A stretch of 5,266 nucleotides of DNA from Ktedonobacter racemifer (lineage in GTDB: Bacteria; Chloroflexota; DTOL01; JACQYG01), in NCBI GenBank assembly GCA_020723545.1, contig DYIS01000196.1, forward strand, positions 1 to 5,266, written 5' to 3'. Below the pieces are notes generated by a model. That model saw nothing but the letters and a program-made list of their open reading frames with translations. It was not told the DNA's origin and did not search any database. Each line of letters opens with the position of its first letter. Within the stretch, counting starts at the first letter, position 1. This document shows positions 1-5,266 of this stretch, one piece after another. The position numbers and the translations under genes are program-made.

Positions 1-1638
1 AAACAAGGGCGGCGGGGAGATCAGAGGCTCCTGGCGGGTGCGGTAAGCCTGGACCCGGATGAAACTGGGGCCCGGGAACCCCTGGTCCTCGATCAGGGTG
101 AAGTTGCCCTCCAGCCAGCGGCGGAGATCGCCCTGCGGGTCGGTGACGGTATCGTAGCAGCGGTAGACCCACAACCGCCCGTGACGCTGGGCCACGTAGC
201 GCAATGCCGCCTCGGTCTTCTGGAAGGTTGTAGCGTAGAAGTCCGAGGCGGGGCTGCCCCATCCGAGCTGTGGGCTCCCGCCCAGGGTGCCGGTCTGCAG
301 GAACACGGCGCCGGGGCCGGCCGGTGTTCCAGCCGAGGGGTAGTCCACCAACCGTCCCCGCCAGGCGATGTCGCCGCGGAAATAGTAGAGGATCACGGGG
401 TACACGTATCCGGCGTTGATCAACGCCGCATCCCCGGGCACCATCCTCTCGCCCAGGTAGCGCACCGCCGCCCGGTGGTCGTCGGTGGCGTATTCTTGGT
501 CGAAAAAATAGCGCTGGGCGGACTGAGCAGCAGGCAGGGACAGCACCGCCAGGCTCAACAGGAAGGCCACGCTCGAGGCCTGCCAGAGCCGCCCCAGGCC
601 CAGGGCCAGGAGGATATAGAACCCCATGGAGAAGACGAAGACGTAGCGTACGTGGAACAGCGGTGTGGCCAGAGAGGCCAGGTAGATGGTCAGCACCGGC
701 ACCAGGGTGGAACCCAGAAGAAGACTTCTTTTACTAGTAAAGAAACTGCCGCTGACTGATGCCACCAGGCCCAGCCCGAAGACCAGGGCGAAGACCAAAA
801 GATACGGCCAGGCCTGGGAGGGCTCCGTCGACTGACCCAGGCACAGGGCGGTCCAGGACTGGACCAGCACATCCCACAGCCCAGTGAAGCCTCTCCAGGG
901 AGGCACCGGCGGTTGCGTGGCCTGGTGGAAAGCCACCGGCAGCCACGGCAGGTACAAGGCCGCCACTGCGAGCTGGGCGCCGGCCCACTTCAGGATGAAA
1001 GGGACAGCCCGGGCCCTGGGGCCCCGAAGCCACCACAAGAGGATAAAGAGGTTCTCGAAGAAGATGGCGAAGGCGAAATAGTACAAGGAGTACAGCCCGA
1101 GGGCGGCGCTGGTCACGTAGCCGATCCAGAATAGCGCCTTCCCCTGGTCGGCGCCACCTTCCAGGATCCTCAAAAGGCAATACAGCGACAGGAGGGCCAG
1201 GAAGGCCCCCAGGGTATACATGCGGATCTCTTGCGAATACCAAAGGTTGAAAGGAGACATGGTCAAGAGAAAGGCTGCCAGGAGCCCGGCGCGGAACCCC
1301 GCCAGACGCCGGGCCACGATGAAGGCCAAAGGCAAGAGCAATATGCCCCACAGAACCGAGAGAAGGCTCACGGCGAACTCGCTCTTGCCTGCCGCCTTCA
1401 TCCAGAAATGTAAAAGGTAGTAGTAAAAAGGCGGGTGGATGTCTCGAGCGGTGTGGGCGGTGAGGCCCCCGAGATCCAGCCCAGCCAGGTAGACGCTGAC
1501 CGCCTCGTCGTACCAGAGGCTGGGCCTGCCGAGCTGGTACAGGCGCAGGGCAAAGGCCAGGAACACCAAGAGGCTCATCCAGAGGTATTCGGTCGGTTTG
1601 GGGATATGTTTTTCGTTCTTTACTAGTAAAGAAATCAC
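1..1638 (-). CDS. GT39-like membrane glycosyltransferase (3' end outside window)
   Basis: The frame is open from a GTG at 1638 to base 1 (546 codons, no stop), so the C-terminus is missing. Seen: a short basic N-terminus, then a hydrophobic helix (about residues 19-36). An acidic pair follows in the first outer loop (LWYDEA, D44-E45), then DIHPPFYYYLLHFW (66-79), YSQEIRMY (134-141), about ten hydrophobic segments to residue 370, and a soluble tail (YATDDHR at 383-389, YDTVTDP at about 495-501). In GT-C enzymes of family GT39 the loop-1 acidic residue is catalytic and the donor is usually a polyprenyl-phosphate sugar; the acceptor here is unknown. The GTG overlaps the upstream stop (GTGA), with a weak GGGTGG 7 nt before it, so translation is probably coupled. 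ATG at 1578 (codon 21) is an alternative start. One copy of the palindromic element encodes F299-F-T-S-K303 between two helices, and another lies at the start. Family confident; substrate unknown. Confidence 0.88.
   Translation of the reverse strand, partial: MISLLVKNEKHIPKPTEYLWMSLLVFLAFALRLYQLGRPSLWYDEAVSVYLAGLDLGGLTAHTARDIHPPFYYYLLHFWMKAAGKSEFAVSLLSVLWGILLLPLAFIVARRLAGFRAGLLAAFLLTMSPFNLWYSQEIRMYTLGAFLALLSLYCLLRILEGGADQGKALFWIGYVTSAALGLYSLYYFAFAIFFENLFILLWWLRGPRARAVPFILKWAGAQLAVAALYLPWLPVAFHQATQPPVPPWRGFTGLWDVLVQSWTALCLGQSTEPSQAWPYLLVFALVFGLGLVASVSGSFFTSKRSLLLGSTLVPVLTIYLASLATPLFHVRYVFVFSMGFYILLALGLGRLWQASSVAFLLSLAVLSLPAAQSAQRYFFDQEYATDDHRAAVRYLGERMVPGDAALINAGYVYPVILYYFRGDIAWRGRLVDYPSAGTPAGPGAVFLQTGTLGGSPQLGWGSPASDFYATTFQKTEAALRYVAQRHGRLWVYRCYDTVTDPQGDLRRWLEGNFTLIEDQGFPGPSFIRVQAYRTRQEPLISPPPLF
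730..745 (-). repeat. Palindromic element, copy 1
   Basis: Plus strand TTTACTAGTAAAGAAA, with a 12-bp perfect palindrome (TTTACTAGTAAA, 730-741). It lies inside the 1-1638 gene, where the minus strand reads S-F-F-T-S-K-R (residues 298-304) in a loop between membrane helices. It is an AT-rich island in GC-rich coding sequence. Confidence 0.8.
1619..1634 (-). repeat. Palindromic element, copy 2 (gene junction)
   Basis: Plus strand TTTACTAGTAAAGAAA, identical to copy 1. With flanking bases it forms an 18-bp perfect palindrome, TTCTTTACTAGTAAAGAA (1616-1633). On the minus strand it begins directly after the TGA stop of the 1635-3353 gene. It is read as S-L-L-V-K in the downstream gene, a different frame from the other three copies. 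Confidence 0.8.
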
Positions 1639-3353
1639 TCCGCGGCCACCCGTCGATAGAGGTGAAAGTCGGCTATGTCTTTCTCCAGCCGATACTGTTT
1701 CTGGATCAGCCTTTTGAACTCCGGGAAGCCCTCTACCAGGGTGTGGGAGTCCACCGGTTGGATGGGATTCACGTCGTTGGTCACCAGGACGATATAGGCT
1801 GGCCTCTTGTCCGCCAGGTCCTTCAGGAACCTCCGGCGGGCCTGGATGCGGAATTCGCTCTCCGGCTGGTCGAAGGTCAGCGGGTAGTTAAAGATGAAAC
1901 GGGTGGGCGACCGGCGGTCCGCCAGGAAGTTCACCAGGGCCTGGAACCCCCACACCAGCACGTAGTCCTCGGAGGTGATGTGCTGCCGGAGGTACCGGGC
2001 GGTGTCCTGGGCCGCCAGGAATGAGTAGACGTCGCGGCCCAGGATATTGTGGCCGAAATTCGCCAGGTACTCTCTCTGGCTAGTCTGACCCAGGAGGTAC
2101 GGCAGATCACGGCCCAGCTTCACGCGCTCTTCTTGAACCAGGAAGACCAGGTACGCCAGGGCGATCAGGCCGTACGCGCCCAGCACCAGGGGCCTTCCCC
2201 GGCCTTCACTGGGCTGGGAGGGGACGGGGGTTAAGGGGAGCTGCCCGCGTTTACAAACGCCAGACCTCGCCACATCCGCCTGGATCCGGCGCAACCCATC
2301 GGCCGCCAGGAGAGCCAGGGGCGGGAGGACCGGCGACCAATGGTAGCTGAAGAACTTCCCTTGAAGCCAGATGCCCACGGCGGAGAAGAAGAGCCAGGCG
2401 GCCAGGAGCCAACTCACCCGGTTACGCTCTAGAGGGGTTACGGGGGCAAGCCCCCCTTTGCTATCTAAGGCTATGGCCGCGATCGAGGCCAGGGCCAGGG
2501 GTGCCAGGACGTTCATGTTGCCCAGGAAATCCAGGGTGCCAGAGATGGTGCCGGCCACGGTGGGGTTGCCGCCGGTGCGGGCATGGTACATGTTGAACTC
2601 AATCACCGACTGGACCAGGCCGCCCAGGGCACCGTTCCAGGCGAAATAGGCCCCCAGGGGCACGAAGGAAAGCCCGAAGCCCAGAGCCAGGGCCGATGCC
2701 GGCCATAGCGCTTGCCTCAGGGCCCGCCGCCACTCTTTACTAGTGAAGAAAGGAGTCGCCAGAACGAGACAGCCCAGGACGGTGATGCCGGTGGGTTTAA
2801 AGTAGACGAGCACTCCCGAGGCGAACCCGGCCAGGACCAGCAAGAGGGTACTTCCAACGCGTTTCCAGGGCCAGGCGGCCAGGAAGAAATAGACCGCCAG
2901 CACACTGGGCAGCGCCATGTAGATCTCGGCCTGGGCCCGGTCCCACCACTCGAAGAGCCAGGCGGAGCCCAATACGTAGAGGAAGGCCGCAGCCAGACCC
3001 ACTGCCTCCCCTCGCCAGCGCTGTCCCAGGAGATAGAGGGCCAGGGCGGTTACCGCCATGTAGATGGTCTCCAGGAGGCGCAGGCTGGTCATCTCCCGGC
3101 CGAACAGGGAGAAGGCCAGGGCATAGACGAAGTAGATCCCGGGCGGTTTGTGGTCCCAGGCGTCCCGGTAGGGCACCAGGCCGTGGTTCAGGCCATCGCC
3201 GATATAGGCGAAGATGCCCTGATCCCGGCCGAAGGGCTGATAAAGGAGCGGTAGGTTGGCCAAGATAGTGACCAGTATAAGAAGGGATAGCCAAAACGCC
3301 TTCGCTCTGAAGCTCATTGTGTCCAAGTCCACCTGCGGTCGGCCGTCAGCCAT
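1635..3353 (-). CDS. GT39-like (ArnT/PMT-type) membrane glycosyltransferase
   Basis: Complete 572-residue frame. Seen: a first helix at about 18-38, then the outer loop GRDQGIFAYIGDGL (42-55) with D44 in the usual acidic position, and YRDAWDHKPPGIYF (62-75), a GT39 hallmark. About eleven hydrophobic segments run to residue 406, including SYHWSPVLPPLALLAADGL (336-354). A soluble tail of about 165 residues ends in DFHLYRR. The likely role is transfer of a sugar from a polyprenyl-phosphate donor to an extracytoplasmic acceptor (family knowledge); donor and acceptor are not readable. Start is uncertain: ATG 3353 has no clear ribosome site, whereas ATG 3317 (Met13, MSFRAK) has AGGTGG 11 nt upstream and leaves a typical short basic N-terminus. 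Three segments look inserted: F202-F-T-S-K206 (palindromic element), S298-E309 (G/C-run hairpin) and about 365-388 (LPLTPVPSQPSEGRGRP). All fall between predicted helices. The stop overlaps the next start as GTGA. Confidence 0.9.
   Translation of the reverse strand: MADGRPQVDLDTMSFRAKAFWLSLLILVTILANLPLLYQPFGRDQGIFAYIGDGLNHGLVPYRDAWDHKPPGIYFVYALAFSLFGREMTSLRLLETIYMAVTALALYLLGQRWRGEAVGLAAAFLYVLGSAWLFEWWDRAQAEIYMALPSVLAVYFFLAAWPWKRVGSTLLLVLAGFASGVLVYFKPTGITVLGCLVLATPFFTSKEWRRALRQALWPASALALGFGLSFVPLGAYFAWNGALGGLVQSVIEFNMYHARTGGNPTVAGTISGTLDFLGNMNVLAPLALASIAAIALDSKGGLAPVTPLERNRVSWLLAAWLFFSAVGIWLQGKFFSYHWSPVLPPLALLAADGLRRIQADVARSGVCKRGQLPLTPVPSQPSEGRGRPLVLGAYGLIALAYLVFLVQEERVKLGRDLPYLLGQTSQREYLANFGHNILGRDVYSFLAAQDTARYLRQHITSEDYVLVWGFQALVNFLADRRSPTRFIFNYPLTFDQPESEFRIQARRRFLKDLADKRPAYIVLVTNDVNPIQPVDSHTLVEGFPEFKRLIQKQYRLEKDIADFHLYRRVAAE
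1646..1651 (-). promoter_or_regulatory. Weak ribosome site for the GTG-start gene
   Basis: GGGTGG on the minus strand lies 7 nt before GTG 1638, inside the end of the preceding gene. With the GTGA stop/start overlap it supports coupled translation and favours GTG 1638 over ATG 1578, which has no such site. Confidence 0.35.
2190..2260 (-). repeat. Repeat-like in-frame insertion encoding a Pro/Ser/Gly-rich segment
   Basis: The minus strand encodes V-C-K-R-G-Q followed by LPLTPVPSQPSEGRGRP (about residues 366-388 of the 1635-3353 gene). C-runs and G-runs flank a short centre, and at one end is a perfect inverted repeat, GCGTTTACAAACGC (2247-2260). 'LTPxPSPxxGRG' peptides are a familiar translation of dispersed bacterial repeats (established pattern). 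It separates the LALLAADGLRRIQADVARS region from the last helix, where a short loop is expected. That it is an insertion is inference. Confidence 0.55.
2431..2460 (-). repeat. G-run/C-run hairpin within coding sequence
   Basis: Plus strand GGGGGCAAGCCCCC (2442-2455) is a perfect 6-bp inverted repeat around AA, followed by CTTTG and preceded by AGAGGGGTTAC. It encodes S-K-G-G-L-A-P-V-T-P-L-E (298-309) in the loop between two helices of the 1635-3353 gene. The composition resembles dispersed repeats rather than membrane-protein sequence. Repeat status is inferred from one copy. Confidence 0.45.
2736..2751 (-). repeat. Palindromic element, copy 3
   Basis: Plus strand TTTACTAGTGAAGAAA. It differs from copies 1 and 2 at one base, which is a third codon position on the coding strand (TTT to TTC). 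It encodes P-F-F-T-S-K-E (residues 201-207) between helices of the complete GT39 protein. Confidence 0.8.
3329..3334 (-). promoter_or_regulatory. Possible ribosome site favouring ATG 3317
   Basis: AGGTGG on the minus strand lies 11 nt before ATG 3317 (Met13 of the 1635-3353 frame). Nothing comparable precedes ATG 3353. The spacing is long, so this only tilts the start choice. Confidence 0.3.
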
Positions 3354-3400
3354 CGGCGGTCGTTTTGCGGCCGGCCACTACTCCGACACCTCGACGCCTC

Positions 3401-3436
3401 TAGCAGGGGCGCAATAAATTGCGCCCCTACCTGCTA
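3401..3436. repeat. Intergenic stem-loop with nested inverted repeat
   Basis: AGGGGCGCAA (3405-3414) and TTGCGCCCCT (3419-3428) form a perfect 10-bp stem around TAAA. TAGC (3401-3404) and GCTA (3433-3436) extend it past a 4-nt bulge. The heptamer CCTGCTA then occurs twice in tandem (3430-3443). The hairpin sits just after the stop of the 3434-5266 gene, but no T-run follows on the minus strand. A dispersed palindromic repeat is therefore more likely than a standard intrinsic terminator, although it may still slow transcription or stabilise the upstream mRNA 3' end. The rest of the 80-bp spacer shows no convincing promoter. Confidence 0.65.
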
Positions 3437-5266
3437 CCTGCTACTAGCAACGACCCTGACCCTGGTTAAGGGAACCCGATCTCCCAGGGCCTGCCCGCCG
3501 GCGTCGAAAACAGTCAGCCTGGCCCAGTTCACCGGATCGTACATGCCTACGGTCAACTGGTACTCGCCGGGCGCAGTCTCTGGTTTGACCATTATAGCAT
3601 ATTCGTCCTGGATGATTTCGTTCTCCACCCAGGAGGTGGTGGGGGCTTCACCCCCGGCCGGCTCGCTGTCCTTCTGCCCCCAAATGCGGCCTTGCCCGTC
3701 AACCAGGTGCGCGAAAACAGTGTAGGTTGTCCCGGTTCTCTTTATGTCGCGCCAGTACAGGACCAGGCGTAGCTCCTCCCCCGCCCGGAGCGAGTCCCTG
3801 TCCAGGGCATAGCCCAGGAGTTCGAAGCTCTCCCCCAGGCGGAAACTGGTGGGATGGGGTATGGGTGGTGCGGCCATGACGTGCTGCCGGGCCAGAATGG
3901 ACACCGTGTCCAGGTCCACGCTGTCTCTCCCCCGGACCAGGAGCCGCTGCCCGGAGGCCGGGTCGTACCATCCCACCCTCAGGAGGTACTGGCTACCGGG
4001 GGCGTCCGCCGGCACCACAATGTAATACTGGTCTTTGACGTACTCGCCCGGCCGCCAGGCAGAGGTTGGGTGACGGCCAGCCACGGCGGGCCCCTCGCTC
4101 AACCCCCAAAGCTTGCCCCGGCGGTCCACAAGCTGGACGGTGACGTTATAGCCCCAGTCCATCTTGCGTAATGCCTGCCAGTAGATGGTCACGGCGAGCT
4201 TCTTGCCCGGGCTGGTCTCCCGGGTGCCCACGGTATATCCCAACAGGCGAATGAAGGCGCCGAAATCGGCTCCGACGATTTTCTCCATGGCCAGGGAGCT
4301 GAGGGGCAGCGAGGACTCCGGGCGGACCACCCTCACCGCGCCCAGGGAGTAGGCCAGCTCCGGGGGCCGGCCCTCGGAAGGGCCACCCTGGATGCCAACG
4401 CCATGGGGAAATCGTCGGCTCCAAAGCCTCAACTCTAGAAGGTAATCCCCCGGGGGCGTTCCCGCCGGCACCAGGAGCCCGTGGCGGTCCTGGCCGGTGC
4501 TACCAGGAGGCCATTTGTTGAATGGGAACAGGCCACCCATTGGCACGCTATCCCGCTGAGCCCAAACCTGCCCGGCCTGGTCCACCAGCCGCAGGCTCAC
4601 CGTAAGGCTTTCCAGACCTTCCTCCGAGGAGCGGGGCCCATCCACGTGCCAGGTAAGGGCTGCCCTGGCGGCATCCACACCGGCCTCCAGCGGCCCCGGG
4701 TCCAGGCCATAGCTGGACAGCAGCACCAGATCCCCGAAGTTCACCTGGGCCGGCCGCTCCACCAGGGGAGGCCCGGCGGTGAACAGGAGCAGTTTAGTGT
4801 TGTCGTACCACTGGTTAAGCGCCGGAAAGCCCTGGCGGGCCAGGTATTCCTCTATCTGATCCTCCAGGATCCGCCCTTTCACCTGGTAGGCCGGGAACCA
4901 TATTCTTTTACTAGTTAAGAAAGCGGAGTCCAGGTCTACCTGCATGCTGGCGGCATCCTTGGGCCACTGATCTTGAGTGCCCAAAGACGGGTAGTACAGG
5001 GTCGGAAGGACACCACGGTAGTAGCTTTTCAAGTACCCCACCTGCCATGGATACAGGCAGAGGACCCCGTCCTCCGGCCGCCCCAGGGCAGACATGGTGG
5101 CGATGAGTCGCCGATGGTCCTCCTTCGGGTAGCGAACTTCGGTGTAGAAGTCGTACAGAGCTGCCCCGCTCAAGGCCACCAGTAGTGCAGTCAGGCCGGC
5201 GAAGAGGAGCAGGGGAGCAGAGAAGCGGGGGAGCGGGGGAGCGGGGGAGACTCTTCCCTGCACCTC
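3434..5266 (-). CDS. C-terminal part of GT39-like protein with three tandem beta-rich modules (5' end outside window)
   Basis: The frame is open to the right edge; the first possible start, GTG at 5263, is preceded by an in-frame Glu codon and sits in low-complexity sequence, so the gene probably begins upstream. Numbering from 5263: a Pro-rich stretch (5-17), one helix (about 16-37), then YPKEDHRRLIATM (45-57). That stretch aligns with YATDDHRAAVRYL in the tail of the 1-1638 gene, so this is the end of a GT39 protein. Three related modules follow at about 174-313, 333-456 and 476-604. They share a 'LVD..G..W' strand (GQVWAQ, GKLWGL, GRIWGQ), a 'P....PG.Y.L.VG.YDP' segment and a closing V-R-V-like strand. 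Such modules are common on Chloroflexota GT39 tails and are probably beta-sandwiches outside the membrane, perhaps carbohydrate-related; function unproven. Residues 115-119 (FLTSK) come from the palindromic element, and the final SSR and TAG stop lie in a repeat. Confidence 0.8.
   Translation of the reverse strand, partial: EVQGRVSPAPPLPRFSAPLLLFAGLTALLVALSGAALYDFYTEVRYPKEDHRRLIATMSALGRPEDGVLCLYPWQVGYLKSYYRGVLPTLYYPSLGTQDQWPKDAASMQVDLDSAFLTSKRIWFPAYQVKGRILEDQIEEYLARQGFPALNQWYDNTKLLLFTAGPPLVERPAQVNFGDLVLLSSYGLDPGPLEAGVDAARAALTWHVDGPRSSEEGLESLTVSLRLVDQAGQVWAQRDSVPMGGLFPFNKWPPGSTGQDRHGLLVPAGTPPGDYLLELRLWSRRFPHGVGIQGGPSEGRPPELAYSLGAVRVVRPESSLPLSSLAMEKIVGADFGAFIRLLGYTVGTRETSPGKKLAVTIYWQALRKMDWGYNVTVQLVDRRGKLWGLSEGPAVAGRHPTSAWRPGEYVKDQYYIVVPADAPGSQYLLRVGWYDPASGQRLLVRGRDSVDLDTVSILARQHVMAAPPIPHPTSFRLGESFELLGYALDRDSLRAGEELRLVLYWRDIKRTGTTYTVFAHLVDGQGRIWGQKDSEPAGGEAPTTSWVENEIIQDEYAIMVKPETAPGEYQLTVGMYDPVNWARLTVFDAGGQALGDRVPLTRVRVVASSR
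4907..4922 (-). repeat. Palindromic element, copy 4
   Basis: Plus strand TTTACTAGTTAAGAAA. The only difference from copies 1 and 2 is the same variable base as in copy 3 (TTT to TTA, Phe to Leu). It encodes A-F-L-T-S-K-R (114-120) in the soluble tail of the 3434-5266 gene, not in a membrane loop. Confidence 0.8.
5207..5250. repeat. 8-bp tandem repeat (GAGCGGGG type)
   Basis: Three exact tandem units of GCGGGGGA (5225-5248) are preceded by degenerate units (GAGCAGGG, GAGCAGAG), giving about five and a half 8-bp periods. In the 3434-5266 gene it encodes the Pro-rich stretch S-P-A-P-P-L-P-R-F-S-A-P just before the last membrane helix. Eight is not a multiple of three, so gain or loss of a single unit would shift the frame. 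Confidence 0.7.

Noticed and set aside
181..759. Plus-strand open frame of 192 codons
   Set aside because: Antisense to the GT39 gene, rich in G/Q/H/R with no membrane or domain pattern; a shadow of GC-rich minus-strand codons.
734..1351. Minus-strand open frame of 205 codons
   Set aside because: Out of frame with the 1-1638 reading that carries the DE, DIHPP and YSQEIRMY motifs; its translation is Pro/Gly/Arg-rich noise.
2712..3254. Plus-strand open frame of 180 codons
   Set aside because: Antisense shadow of the best-supported gene; the Gly/Gln/Pro-rich translation resembles no family.
3315..3340. QVDLDT at the extended N-terminus of the 1635-3353 gene resembles VDLDT/S in the 3434-5266 protein (residues 109-112 and 449-452)
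   Set aside because: Only five or six residues and about 16 of 21 bases match; probably coincidence, perhaps untranslated if ATG 3317 is the start.
3405..3428. Intrinsic terminator
   Set aside because: The stem is strong but no T-run follows on the minus strand, so I list it as a repeat.
4369..4384. GGCCCT-CGGA-AGGGCC hairpin encoding G-P-S-E-G-R
   Set aside because: Short stem easily arising in GC-rich codons; resembles the PSEGRG peptide in the neighbour gene only weakly at DNA level.
730..4922. Regular spacing of the four palindromes (889, 1117 and 2171 bp)
   Set aside because: Four points are too few; no common period fits well.

Overview
The window is GC-rich coding DNA, and every gene I can support lies on the minus strand, so transcription runs from high to low coordinates. 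It holds one complete and two cut-off genes. All three encode, or appear to encode, GT39-like (ArnT/PMT, GT-C fold) integral membrane glycosyltransferases. The style of these proteins points to Chloroflexota, probably an uncultured Anaerolineae-like lineage: a 'DIHPP' or 'DHKPP' loop, a 'YSQEIRMY' motif, and a GT39 C-terminus extended by repeated beta-rich modules. The lineage is inferred from recognised family style, not from a marker gene.

Layout from upstream to downstream on the minus strand. (1) 5266-3434: a gene cut by the right window edge. It shows the last membrane helix and extracytoplasmic tail of a GT39 protein, followed by three tandem modules of about 125-140 residues. (2) 3433-3354: an 80-bp spacer dominated by a perfect GC-rich stem-loop without a T-run. 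(3) 3353-1635: a complete GT39-like protein. (4) 1638-1: a second full-type GT39-like protein that starts on GTG inside the GTGA overlap with the preceding stop and is cut by the left window edge. Genes 3 and 4 are translationally coupled. The set probably builds surface glycans or glycosylates exported products using polyprenyl-phosphate sugars, but donor and acceptor cannot be read from the sequence.

The most unusual content is a short AT-rich palindromic element found four times in 5.3 kb (plus-strand consensus TTTACTAGTNAAGAAA, 15 of 16 positions invariant, always in the same orientation). Three copies lie inside genes and are read as F-F/L-T-S-K at non-equivalent protein positions. The fourth lies at the junction of two genes and is read in another frame. 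Conservation is therefore at the DNA level. The genes also carry other repeat-like insertions in membrane-protein loops: a Pro/Ser/Gly-rich 'LTPVPS' segment, a G-run/C-run hairpin, and an 8-bp tandem repeat. This suggests loops that tolerate dispersed repeats.

I see no rRNA, tRNA, CRISPR array, transposase, phage gene, riboswitch or origin.
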